Positions 1-6,131 of a DNA stretch of 6,131 nt are shown piece after piece (within the stretch, counting starts at the first letter, position 1; each line of letters begins with the position of its first letter). The position numbers and the translations under genes are program-made. This DNA is from Acidimicrobiaceae bacterium (lineage in GTDB: Bacteria > Actinomycetota > Acidimicrobiia > Acidimicrobiales > UBA8592), in the NCBI GenBank assembly GCA_002722525.1, contig PBMJ01000001.1:1-6131 (forward strand), read 5' to 3'. The notes under the pieces were generated by a model. That model was not told the origin of the DNA and did not search any database. It was given only the letters and a program-made list of their open reading frames with translations.

Positions 1-662
1 AAAATGAGGTTAACTTTTCTTCCGTAGGTCTCGTAGTACGTTTCGTAGTATTCCAGCATCTTACGAAGGCTTTCTTCAGCGTCAGCGTTGGAATCATCGT
101 TGGCGATAGGGCCGGTGATGTACTGCAAGATAAAGTCGTTTTCCATCCACCTCCAATAGACGATGTTAATGGCGTCTTCAGTTACGCCTCGTTCCGTTGC
201 TCCCCCGTTGTCTCCTTCAAATGGGGCAAAACATGCTGGGGGAATCGAGGTGGGAAGTTTTAGCAGGCCGGTTTCTTCGTCGCAACGCTCTCCCCATTCG
301 ATGTCGTCGGCTATGCAACGTGTTACTGCTTCTTCGTAGAACATTACTTCAGGAAGTAGATCATCTCTTGCGTCTGCAGCTGTTGGACAGTCTTCAGTGG
401 CTGGAGCTTCCTCTTCTGCTGATTCGGTTTCAGCGCTTTCGCTTTCTGAAGTCGATGCTTCAGTTTCTGCACCCTCTTCTGCTGTTTCGGTTGAATCAGC
501 TGATGATGAGCTGGCATTATTCGCGGTATCGTCGTTTCCGCCGCCACCGGATGCGACAATAATTATCACTACTACGGCAGCAACGACAATAAGCCCTAAT
601 GGCCCCCATTTTTTCAGTGCAGACGCCCCTGAATTTTCTACTTCACCTTGTGCAGATTCCAT
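1..662 (-). CDS. ABC transporter substrate-binding protein, Liv/HAAT type, N-terminal part (3' end beyond window)
   Basis: Read on the minus strand from ATG at 662-660, the frame stays open for 220 codons to the window edge with no stop. It is the extracytoplasmic receptor that would deliver substrate to the LivHM permease encoded upstream. Residues 1-18 are polar with Lys17-Lys18. Residues 21-37 (PLGLIVVAAVVVIIIVA) form one hydrophobic helix, followed by GGGG and a Ser/Glu/Thr/Ala linker at 43-91. Cysteines lie at 92, 116, 128 and 144. From about residue 149 the text EGDNGGATERGVTEDAINIV starts a type I periplasmic-binding fold, and EYYETYYETYGRKVNLI (204-220) matches the helix and strand typical of actinobacterial Liv-type binding proteins. 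There is no lipobox cysteine after the helix, so a signal anchor (or a cleaved signal peptide) is more likely than a lipoprotein. The start is supported by GAGGGGG 5 bases upstream. It lies 56 bases after the MFS-ABC stop, probably in the same operon. Family members are usually 400-550 residues, so about half is missing. Function from family; substrate unknown. Confidence 0.88.
   Translation of the reverse strand, partial: MESAQGEVENSGASALKKWGPLGLIVVAAVVVIIIVASGGGGNDDTANNASSSSADSTETAEEGAETEASTSESESAETESAEEEAPATEDCPTAADARDDLLPEVMFYEEAVTRCIADDIEWGERCDEETGLLKLPTSIPPACFAPFEGDNGGATERGVTEDAINIVYWRWMENDFILQYITGPIANDDSNADAEESLRKMLEYYETYYETYGRKVNLI
390..536 (-). other. Low-complexity acidic Ser/Glu/Thr/Ala linker within the binding protein
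   Basis: Codons 43-91 of the substrate-binding protein use almost only Ser, Glu, Ala, Thr, Asp and Asn, with runs such as SSSSADSTETAEEG and STSESESAETESAEEE. The segment joins the membrane helix to the folded receptor and should be a flexible, strongly acidic tether. The degenerate repetition of GAA, TCA and GCA codons explains the opposite-strand open frames here. Confidence 0.75.
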
Positions 663-667
663 GAATT

Positions 668-674
668 CCCCCTC
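668..674 (-). promoter_or_regulatory. Ribosome binding site of the substrate-binding protein gene
   Basis: On the minus strand GAGGGGG sits 5 bases upstream of the ATG at 662. It fixes the start of the receptor gene. The rest of the 56-base gap (663-718) shows no convincing promoter or terminator, so the gene probably relies on readthrough from the upstream genes. Confidence 0.6.
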
Positions 675-718
675 ATAGTTCTGAAATGGACATTAGTACG
701 AATTCTGCTTCAAGCAAA

Positions 719-3589
719 CTAGATGTTTCCGCTTCTTTGGATTGTTTCTTTTGATGTCCCTAAATACGAAGAGATCACGAGCGGGTCGTTAAGAACTTCA
801 TCAGGGGTTCCCCGAGCGATTACTGATCCCTGCTCCAGGGCGATAAATCGGTCTGATACTTCTGAAAGTAGCCCTATGTCATGTTCTATGACCACGAGAG
901 ATGACCCCATTTCTTCTCGAATGCGGTGGAGAACGGGCACCAGTTGTTCAGCTTCTTTCTGAGCGATACCGCTGGATGGTTCATCGAGGAGAACGACAAG
1001 AGGGCGATGGGCGATTACACATGCTAGGTCAACCATCCGCCGGGTTCCTGTGGACAGCTCGCCGACGAATTTGTTCTCGTAAGCGCCGAGCCCCATAACT
1101 TCTATGAGTTCAGCGACTTGGCTGACAACCCGTTTTTCGCTTTCATATGATCGTGGTAGGTGAAGGCCAGCGGAGATGGGACCTTTGGACGCGGTGAAGC
1201 GTTCGAGGGCGACTGCGATTGCTTCGCCAACAGTCAGCGATGGGAAGAGCCTTGCGTCTTGAAAAGATCGGCCGAGTCCGAAGCGTGCCCGGTCTGCTGG
1301 GCTGGATTCAGTGATGTCTCGATTTGCTAAGTGAATCGAACCGCTGTCTTGTGGGACGAATCCGCTCAGTAGGTCAAATAGGGTTGTTTTTCCTGCTCCG
1401 TTGGGCCCCATGATTCCTACGATTTCTTTTTCTTTTACGTTGAAAGAAACGGACGCTACTGCTTGGATTCCTCCGAAGCGGCGGGTGAGTTCTTTTGCTT
1501 TAAGGGTTATTTCACTAGCTGGCCCTGAAGTATGCGCGATTTGAATTGGGGCGGTTTCTACTTTACTTAGGAAAACAGATCGAAGAAGATCTGGCCTTTC
1601 AAGGAGGTCTTTTGTCGCTCCACTAAATCGGATTTTTCCTTTTTCCATGAAGTACGCCCGTTCAGCGATAGTTAATGCGAGATTGACGGATTGTTCAACA
1701 ATAATGACCGCTGTTCCGCTCGCGGCTATTTGCTTGATGACCGGAAGGATTCGTTCAACTACGGCTGGTGCTAAGCCAAGTGATAGCTCATCTATCATCA
1801 GGACTTTGGGTGCAGTATGGAGTGCCATTGCCAGCCCAAGCATTTGCTGCTGGCCGCCTGACAGGTTCGCTGCAGGCTCATTCCAGCGTTCTAAGATCTC
1901 TGGGAAGAGTTGGAGCGATTCTTTAGCTTCGGGAGATTCTGACTGTTTCTCTTGTGTTGCGAGCCATTGAGATGCTTCAATATTTTCTCTGACGGTAAGG
2001 CTTGGGAAGATTGCATGTCCTCCTGGAAGTTGCGCTATACCGAGGGCGGCTATTTCGTTTGGCGGGGCGTGGGTTATATCTCGGCCGTCGAGAACTATAG
2101 CTCCCCGGTCGGCTTCAGCTACTCCAGATATTGCTTTTAACAGCGTAGACTTTCCAGCTCCGTTCGTTCCAAGTAGCGCAACGATTTCTCCTGCCGCGAC
2201 GTCGATATCCACACCGAAGAGGACTTGGACTTTGTCATAGCTAACCTGCACGCCTCGTGTGAGCAGAAGTTTTGCTTCTCCTCGTTTACGTGCGAGGGCG
2301 GCTTCACTTCGGGCTCGTGCTGAAGCTTGGACTTGTTCGATGTCTCTTCTGATTCCGTTCGCAGCTGAGCTAATAATGAACATTCCGACTAGCAGTATGG
2401 GTGTCATGACGAGCATTCCGACTCGAATTCCCCATTTGTCACCAACCCACCCGACGAGAGGTAGAGCGAAAAGACCCGGCAAGGCCCAGAGTGCCCCCAT
2501 GCTAAATCCCATGGCTCGAGCGCGCGGCGGAATTGCTAGGGAAAGGGCTGCGATAAGTCCAGGTCCGAGAATAGCGAATGAAAAGTAGATGAGGGCGCTA
2601 AAACCTACTGCCATCCATACTGTTGGGGATAGTGCAAAGCCGACAACAAAAAGCGACCCGACGAACGCTGCAACAGCGAGAAGTCGAAGTATAAGTGCCG
2701 GATCGCGAGACACGAGTTTAACTCCGAGGCCAGCTCCAACGATAAGGCCTAAGAGTTGAGCTGGTTCCACTCCGGCGGCGATGAACCCTCGGGCTCGTTC
2801 GTCTAGGCCGAAAACGTCTTCGTAGAAAAGTGCTGCGAGGACTCCAAATCCTATGATTGATGTGGCGAGGAATGGCATAGCCATGAAAATGCGGCGAAGC
2901 GTCTCTACCTTCCAACACAGCCGCCATGCTTCTGTCATGGAGGGCGGCTCCTCAGCGAGCAGCGCCGCCTCTTTATCAGCACCTGCTGCCTCCCGTTCAA
3001 ATCGACCTCGGACAGGCTCTTTTAGCCGTAAAGCAAGGAATGCTAAGACGACACTAGGTACAGCAAAGATAAAAAACGGTACTCTCCAGCTGAAATAGAA
3101 GCCTAAAAGTCCGGCGAATATAGCACCAAGGATAATGCCAAATGAGTTCCCAGCTCGATGAAAAGAATAAACTGCGGGGCGCTGCTGAGGCGGATACCAG
3201 TCAGCTAAAAGTGAATTGTGGGTGGGGTCGATAACCCCCTTTCCGACTGCTGAACCGGAACGCATAAACCCTAGGAACACGATAGATGAAGCGAAGCCGG
3301 TCATGAAGGAAAAAACTGCCCAAGTGATAGCGCCGATAATTGCAAGATGAACTCTATTCATCTTGTCGGCAAGCCCTGCAATCGGAATTTGTAGCGCTAA
3401 AGCGAAGGCGACAACGACTCCTGATAGTGTCAGTAATCCTTGAAAGCCAAGTCCAAATTCGTCTCGGATCTCGGGAGCTAAGATCGCGAATGCTGTTCTG
3501 TCGAGTTCGTCAACTGCATTGAGGCCGAAGAGGATAAGCATTGGATAGACCGGCCCTGACCCGACAACGCGGGTAAATCTAGCTTTCAT
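719..3589 (-). CDS. MFS transporter fused to tandem LivF-like and LivG-like ABC ATPases
   Basis: A single uninterrupted frame of about 956 residues (numbered from ATG at 3589). Residues 1 to about 411 are a complete major facilitator domain with roughly 12 hydrophobic helices. It has motif A GLADKMNRV (72-80), its second-half counterpart GWVGDKWGIR (380-389), and a Spinster-like look around DPTHNSLLADWYPPQQR. A charged linker follows (about 414-443). NBD1 resembles LivF: Walker A GTNGAGKST 474-482, Q-loop Gln520, LSGGQQQ 576-582, Walker B VLMIDE with Glu601, and Gln633 in place of the switch His, as usual in LivF. NBD2 resembles LivG: GPNGAGKTT 728-736, Gln777, signature LSTGT 845-849, Asp869-Glu870, His903. 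The ATPase halves should power the LivHM permease; the role of the MFS half is unknown. The start could also be ATG 3592, ATG 3634 or TTG 3640. I prefer 3589 because AAAGAGG lies 5 bases upstream. It overlaps the permease gene by 11 bases. Domain calls are firm; substrate is not. Confidence 0.93.
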   Translation of the reverse strand: MKARFTRVVGSGPVYPMLILFGLNAVDELDRTAFAILAPEIRDEFGLGFQGLLTLSGVVVAFALALQIPIAGLADKMNRVHLAIIGAITWAVFSFMTGFASSIVFLGFMRSGSAVGKGVIDPTHNSLLADWYPPQQRPAVYSFHRAGNSFGIILGAIFAGLLGFYFSWRVPFFIFAVPSVVLAFLALRLKEPVRGRFEREAAGADKEAALLAEEPPSMTEAWRLCWKVETLRRIFMAMPFLATSIIGFGVLAALFYEDVFGLDERARGFIAAGVEPAQLLGLIVGAGLGVKLVSRDPALILRLLAVAAFVGSLFVVGFALSPTVWMAVGFSALIYFSFAILGPGLIAALSLAIPPRARAMGFSMGALWALPGLFALPLVGWVGDKWGIRVGMLVMTPILLVGMFIISSAANGIRRDIEQVQASARARSEAALARKRGEAKLLLTRGVQVSYDKVQVLFGVDIDVAAGEIVALLGTNGAGKSTLLKAISGVAEADRGAIVLDGRDITHAPPNEIAALGIAQLPGGHAIFPSLTVRENIEASQWLATQEKQSESPEAKESLQLFPEILERWNEPAANLSGGQQQMLGLAMALHTAPKVLMIDELSLGLAPAVVERILPVIKQIAASGTAVIIVEQSVNLALTIAERAYFMEKGKIRFSGATKDLLERPDLLRSVFLSKVETAPIQIAHTSGPASEITLKAKELTRRFGGIQAVASVSFNVKEKEIVGIMGPNGAGKTTLFDLLSGFVPQDSGSIHLANRDITESSPADRARFGLGRSFQDARLFPSLTVGEAIAVALERFTASKGPISAGLHLPRSYESEKRVVSQVAELIEVMGLGAYENKFVGELSTGTRRMVDLACVIAHRPLVVLLDEPSSGIAQKEAEQLVPVLHRIREEMGSSLVVIEHDIGLLSEVSDRFIALEQGSVIARGTPDEVLNDPLVISSYLGTSKETIQRSGNI

Positions 3590-5669
3590 CATCGCCTCTT
3601 TCCGTATCTGGAGGTGCGTCTGGTATCTGGTCATCGGCAATCAAACTAGGAACTTTTATGTCTTTTTTTAGCGCGAATTGTGTCAGCAGCCAGTCGCGGA
3701 ACTGGTATAGAAGTGAGCTTACGCCACCTGGCGCTATTAGTAAGACAGTAAGCACACCAAAGCCCGTTGCGAAGATGCTCCAATCGCCGCGAAGCCACCA
3801 AATTGTTCCAAAGAGAAACAATGAACCGAGTAAGGCACCCATCGTGGAACCAATTCCGCCAACAATCGCCGCGATAAAGATCCTAACGGAATTACCTAAC
3901 CCTCGTGAATCGGTCATACCTGCAAATGATTGCTGGTGGACAACATATAGAGCTCCAGCGCACCCTGCGAAAAAGCCAGCGACGGAAAACGCCGTTAATT
4001 TCGCTTTGATGACGCTCACTCCATATGCTTCGACTCCTTGTTCGTTATCTCGAAGGGCGATGAGTACTCGACCGGTTCGGCTTTGTCGTAAGCCATGGAC
4101 AATTACGAGTGTGAGGAAGAGTGAGATTACTGTAACAAAATAGATTCCTCTGCTTGATGTGTAATCTATTCGCCCTAATATTGGGAGCCGATCTACTCGG
4201 TCTGAATTTGCTGGGAGCCAGTCAAAGAACCGTCCGTTGAGGAAGTAGCTCATCATTGCTAATTCAAATGCGAAGGTGGTAACTGCAAGGAAAAGTCCTC
4301 GAATGCGAAGTGCTGGTAGTCCAACTAGCAGCGATAATGTTGCGCCGAAGGCTCCAGCGAGAAGCACGGCGGGGATGAGATCTAAATTCCATTCGAGGAT
4401 CATTTTGGCTGCAAGCGCCGCACCGGCGGCAAAGAATGCCATTTGGCCGAGCGAGATCTGGCCGCTCCATCCAGTAAGGATAACGAGAGAAATCATGACG
4501 ATTGCGTAGACGAAAAGCGAAGAGACTCGCAAAACGGTCACTATCCCAAACCATTGGGGAATCATAAACAGGAATCCTGCAAAAAGCAGTACGATAATCA
4601 CTTTGCCTATTTTGATTTCCTTCAGCTGCTTTAGTTCAGGCGGGATTGGTCGTGTTTCGCCCATCGATAGGGTTTCTCGTAAGCTATCGAAACGGGAGTA
4701 GCTCTGCCGGCGGGCCACTAAAGCCAAAAGGATAATGGCTGCGCAGACAGCAGCCATTAGAGCATTGCCTCTCATTGGACTATCGGTGTTCCACACTATG
4801 CCTTGCTGGAGAATGCCGAGCACGATTGAGGTTGCTAGAACGGTTTTTAGATCAGTTAGTTTCCCCACGACAGCGGCTGTTAACGCTCGAAGGAAAAAGA
4901 GGACGCCGAGTTGACCTCCCACAGGTAGGCCGAAAATACTTGATCTGAGGAAGAGCGCTAGGAAGGCGAGAACCGCTGCGAGGCACCAGACATAACTTTG
5001 GATCCTCCGCACCGGTATCCCCAACATTCCTGCCCGATCGAAGTCCTCAGCGATTGCCCGAACTCCTATACCGATACGGGTGCGGTGAAGGAGATACCCG
5101 ACCAGCATCAAAACGAGTGGGATGACGATCATGACGATGACGTGGTTATCGTTAAATCGGAATTTATCAAAGTCGAATTGGATGTTCAGTGGGGAATCGA
5201 TTCGCTGGGATGTCACTGCGCTGTCCCACCAGTCCGGCATAAGCAGAGCGCAAAGTACCAATACTTGGGCTAGACCCAACGTAGCGACAGTCAAGATAAG
5301 TCTTGGGCTTCGAGAAAATCGGCGGATAACTAAAAACTCTGAGCTAACACCAAGAACTGCGGCTCCGACGAGCCCAATAGCGAAAGCAGCAAGGTATGGG
5401 AAGTTTGATTCCACGATCAGCATGACGCTTAGAACAGTCGGCAGAAGCCCGAGTTCGGCTTGCGCGAAATTCAGCACCCTATTTGACCTGTAGATGAGAA
5501 CTATGCCTATGGCGACCAAGCTGGTAACGAGACCTAAAATTATGCCCTGAAGGACAGCGCCATATGGGGTGCGCCAGAATATTTGCTGAATCACAAGGAG
5601 AACGATGGGGGGAATCAACCAGGACACAGAGTCGCTAGTGAAAGCCTTGTCAGTCTGGTTGCCTATCAT
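3579..5669 (-). CDS. Fused LivH-LivM branched-chain amino acid type ABC permease
   Basis: A 696-residue polytopic membrane protein that joins both permease halves of a Liv/HAAT importer. The LivH half (about 30-320) starts with LGLVTSLVAIGIVLIYRSNRVLNFAQ-type sequence at about 45-70 (shown here split: VAIGIVLIYRSN, then RVLNFAQAELG). Its cytoplasmic coupling loop is near 196-236 (RTRIGIGVRAIAEDFDRAGM, LGIPVRR). A polar linker (about 318-356) leads to the LivM half, recognised by GWSGQISLGQ (400-409) and the coupling loop RTGRVLIALRDNEQGVEAYG (531-550). The C-terminal 35 residues are hydrophilic and acidic. Separate LivH and LivM are each about 300-400 residues, so the length fits two full domains with nothing lost. 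The frame also opens at TTG 5714, but I chose ATG 5669: it has a well-spaced G-rich ribosome binding site, the TTG has only AGGA 2 bases away, and a hairpin occupies the intervening region. It should pair with the LivF/LivG ATPases encoded next. The substrate may be amino acids or other small carboxylates. Confidence 0.93.
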   Translation of the reverse strand: MIGNQTDKAFTSDSVSWLIPPIVLLVIQQIFWRTPYGAVLQGIILGLVTSLVAIGIVLIYRSNRVLNFAQAELGLLPTVLSVMLIVESNFPYLAAFAIGLVGAAVLGVSSEFLVIRRFSRSPRLILTVATLGLAQVLVLCALLMPDWWDSAVTSQRIDSPLNIQFDFDKFRFNDNHVIVMIVIPLVLMLVGYLLHRTRIGIGVRAIAEDFDRAGMLGIPVRRIQSYVWCLAAVLAFLALFLRSSIFGLPVGGQLGVLFFLRALTAAVVGKLTDLKTVLATSIVLGILQQGIVWNTDSPMRGNALMAAVCAAIILLALVARRQSYSRFDSLRETLSMGETRPIPPELKQLKEIKIGKVIIVLLFAGFLFMIPQWFGIVTVLRVSSLFVYAIVMISLVILTGWSGQISLGQMAFFAAGAALAAKMILEWNLDLIPAVLLAGAFGATLSLLVGLPALRIRGLFLAVTTFAFELAMMSYFLNGRFFDWLPANSDRVDRLPILGRIDYTSSRGIYFVTVISLFLTLVIVHGLRQSRTGRVLIALRDNEQGVEAYGVSVIKAKLTAFSVAGFFAGCAGALYVVHQQSFAGMTDSRGLGNSVRIFIAAIVGGIGSTMGALLGSLFLFGTIWWLRGDWSIFATGFGVLTVLLIAPGGVSSLLYQFRDWLLTQFALKKDIKVPSLIADDQIPDAPPDTERGDDES
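3595..3601 (-). promoter_or_regulatory. Ribosome binding site of the MFS-ABC gene, inside the permease gene
   Basis: On the minus strand AAAGAGG lies 5 bases before ATG 3589 and only 2 before ATG 3592, which favours the second of the two adjacent ATG codons. It is embedded in the last codons of the LivHM gene. The motif ATGATGAAAGCTAG (3592-3579) puts the new starts and the old stop together, the usual arrangement for translational coupling. Confidence 0.6.
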
Positions 5670-5671
5670 GT

Positions 5672-5680
5672 CCCCCCCTC
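5672..5680 (-). promoter_or_regulatory. G-rich ribosome binding site of the LivHM permease gene
   Basis: The minus strand reads GAGGGGGGG ending 2 bases before ATG 5669. The GAGG core at 5680-5677 is 7 bases from the ATG, a normal spacing. This decides the start in favour of ATG 5669 over TTG 5714. Confidence 0.55.
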
Positions 5681-5691
5681 TCAATACTGTC

Positions 5692-5706
5692 GGCGCTAAT
5701 AGCGCC
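5692..5706 (-). promoter_or_regulatory. GC-rich hairpin in the leader of the permease gene
   Basis: GGCGCTATTAGCGCC on the minus strand is a perfect inverted repeat (arms GGCGCTA/TAGCGCC around one central T). As RNA it would form 5-6 base pairs with a 3-5 base loop. It lies 11 bases upstream of the permease ribosome binding site and 29 bases after the crotonase stop. No T-run follows on the minus strand, so it is not a standard Rho-independent terminator. It could be an mRNA processing or stability element, or a small dyad operator. The structure is seen; the function is inferred. Confidence 0.4.
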
Positions 5707-5735
5707 ACTTTCAAGTTCCTGTCCCGTTACCCTTT

Positions 5736-6131
5736 TTAATTCTTGTTTTTCTCTTGAAGGTATTTTTGTGCCGCTTGTCGTGCTTCAGCGTCATGGCCGG
5801 CTGCTGTAATCAATATTTCGCCAACCCACTCATTATGTGTCGACGCCAGATCCTCTGCGGCGCTTCGAACTTGCTGTTTTGTTATTTGGATGACCGATTG
5901 GGGACGTTGTTTAACAGCTGTTGCTAGATCAATAGCTTCTTGTTTCATCTCTGATAGGTCAACCACACGATTTATGAAGCCTATAGATTGTGCTTCTTCA
6001 GCTGTAAAAGGCCTGCACGTCATGACAAGTTCTCTAGTCATCGCAGGGCCGATTTCCCGGACGAGACGGGGAATTCCGCCCCATGCCAAAGGAATACCGA
6101 GATCAACCTCCGGAATAGAAAAAATTGTATT
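5736..6131 (-). CDS. Enoyl-CoA hydratase/isomerase (crotonase) family protein, C-terminal half (5' end beyond window)
   Basis: The frame is open from the window edge for 131 residues to TAA at 5738-5736. The first visible residues NTIFSIPEVDLGIPLAWGG, followed by IPRLVREIGPAMTRELVMT, match the conserved crotonase core. The Glu of IPEV (fragment residue 8) aligns with catalytic Glu164 of rat mitochondrial enoyl-CoA hydratase. The GGGCEL segment with the other catalytic Glu and the oxyanion Gly would lie just upstream and cannot be checked. The CRPFTAEEAQSIGFINRVVD stretch and the helical C-terminus (KQRPQSVIQITKQQVRSA onwards) are typical of the family. Family members are about 260 residues, so half is missing. 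A TTG at 6089 is an internal Leu, not a start. These enzymes hydrate, isomerise or cleave acyl-CoA thioesters in fatty acid, branched-chain or aromatic acid catabolism; the exact reaction is not determinable here. The permease gene begins 66 bases downstream on the same strand, so cotranscription is plausible. Confidence 0.9.
   Translation of the reverse strand, partial: NTIFSIPEVDLGIPLAWGGIPRLVREIGPAMTRELVMTCRPFTAEEAQSIGFINRVVDLSEMKQEAIDLATAVKQRPQSVIQITKQQVRSAAEDLASTHNEWVGEILITAAGHDAEARQAAQKYLQEKNKN

Noticed and set aside
344..559. Minus-strand frame of 71 codons rich in Gln and Lys
   Set aside because: It is an out-of-frame reading of the repetitive linker codons of the receptor gene, with no domain sequence.
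197..562. Plus-strand frame of 121 codons rich in Leu and Arg
   Set aside because: Low-complexity Leu/Arg composition without any recognisable motif, lying fully antisense to the receptor gene.
397..678. Plus-strand frame of 93 codons rich in Ala and Ser
   Set aside because: It is the complement of the receptor's Ser/Glu linker. The minus-strand frame has a ribosome binding site, a membrane helix and recognisable domain sequence.
707..715. Short palindrome GCTTCAAGC just after the MFS-ABC stop, considered as a terminator
   Set aside because: Only a 4-base stem with one central base and no T-run, so it is unlikely to stop transcription. The receptor gene follows closely.
663..718. Separate promoter for the receptor gene
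   Set aside because: No pair of -35 and -10 like hexamers at normal spacing could be found in the 56-base gap.
2300..2360. Possible gene boundary between the MFS and ATPase parts (two adjacent genes)
   Set aside because: The frame is continuous through a charged linker, with no stop, no frame change and no clear internal ribosome binding site seen before NBD1.
3590..3640. Longer starts of the MFS-ABC gene at TTG 3640, ATG 3634 or ATG 3592
   Set aside because: The extra residues are polar and not MFS-like, and would deepen the overlap with the permease. The best-spaced ribosome binding site belongs to ATG 3589. ATG 3592 remains possible.
3658..4143. Plus-strand frame of 161 codons
   Set aside because: Antisense to the LivM half of the permease; no recognisable motif, and the minus frame is strongly conserved-looking.
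5670..5714. TTG start at 5714 for the permease, adding 15 residues
   Set aside because: Only a weak AGGA 2 bases away, the hairpin would lie in coding sequence, and ATG 5669 has a better-spaced ribosome binding site.

Overview
The window is a compact operon-like block in which every gene lies on the minus strand, so transcription runs from high to low coordinates. It encodes a branched-chain amino acid (LivFGHMJ / HAAT) type ABC uptake system in an unusual, heavily fused form. Base composition looks close to half G+C by eye. The fused LivH-LivM permease, the MFS-LivF-LivG fusion, the LSTGT-type signature in the LivG half and the style of the binding protein (N-terminal anchor, acidic Ser/Glu linker, Cys-rich pre-domain) all recall actinobacterial proteins. 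My best guess is an uncultured, moderate-GC, possibly marine or freshwater actinobacterium such as an Acidimicrobiia lineage. That is inference from protein style, not a demonstrated placement.

Layout in transcription order. (1) 6131-5736: the C-terminal half of an enoyl-CoA hydratase/isomerase (crotonase) family protein, cut by the window edge. (2) A 66-base gap with a near-perfect GC hairpin at 5692-5706 and a G-rich ribosome binding site. (3) 5669-3579: one polypeptide carrying a LivH-type permease followed by a LivM-type permease. (4) 3589-719, overlapping the permease stop by 11 bases: a protein of about 956 residues that joins a 12-helix MFS transporter to a LivF-type and then a LivG-type ATPase. 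(5) A 56-base gap with a good ribosome binding site. (6) 662 to beyond position 1: the start (220 codons) of a membrane-anchored, periplasmic-binding-protein-like substrate receptor. This last frame has no stop inside the window and is easily missed, but it is the solute-binding partner of the system.

Together, genes 3, 4 and 6 can supply every part of a Liv-type ABC importer from three polypeptides: receptor, LivHM channel and LivFG motor. A complete secondary transporter (MFS) is welded onto the motor. The MFS-motor fusion is the most notable item. The upstream crotonase hints that the imported compound may be an acid metabolised as a CoA thioester, but the substrate cannot be read from the sequence. 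I saw no RNA genes, insertion sequences, CRISPR arrays or convincing Rho-independent terminators.
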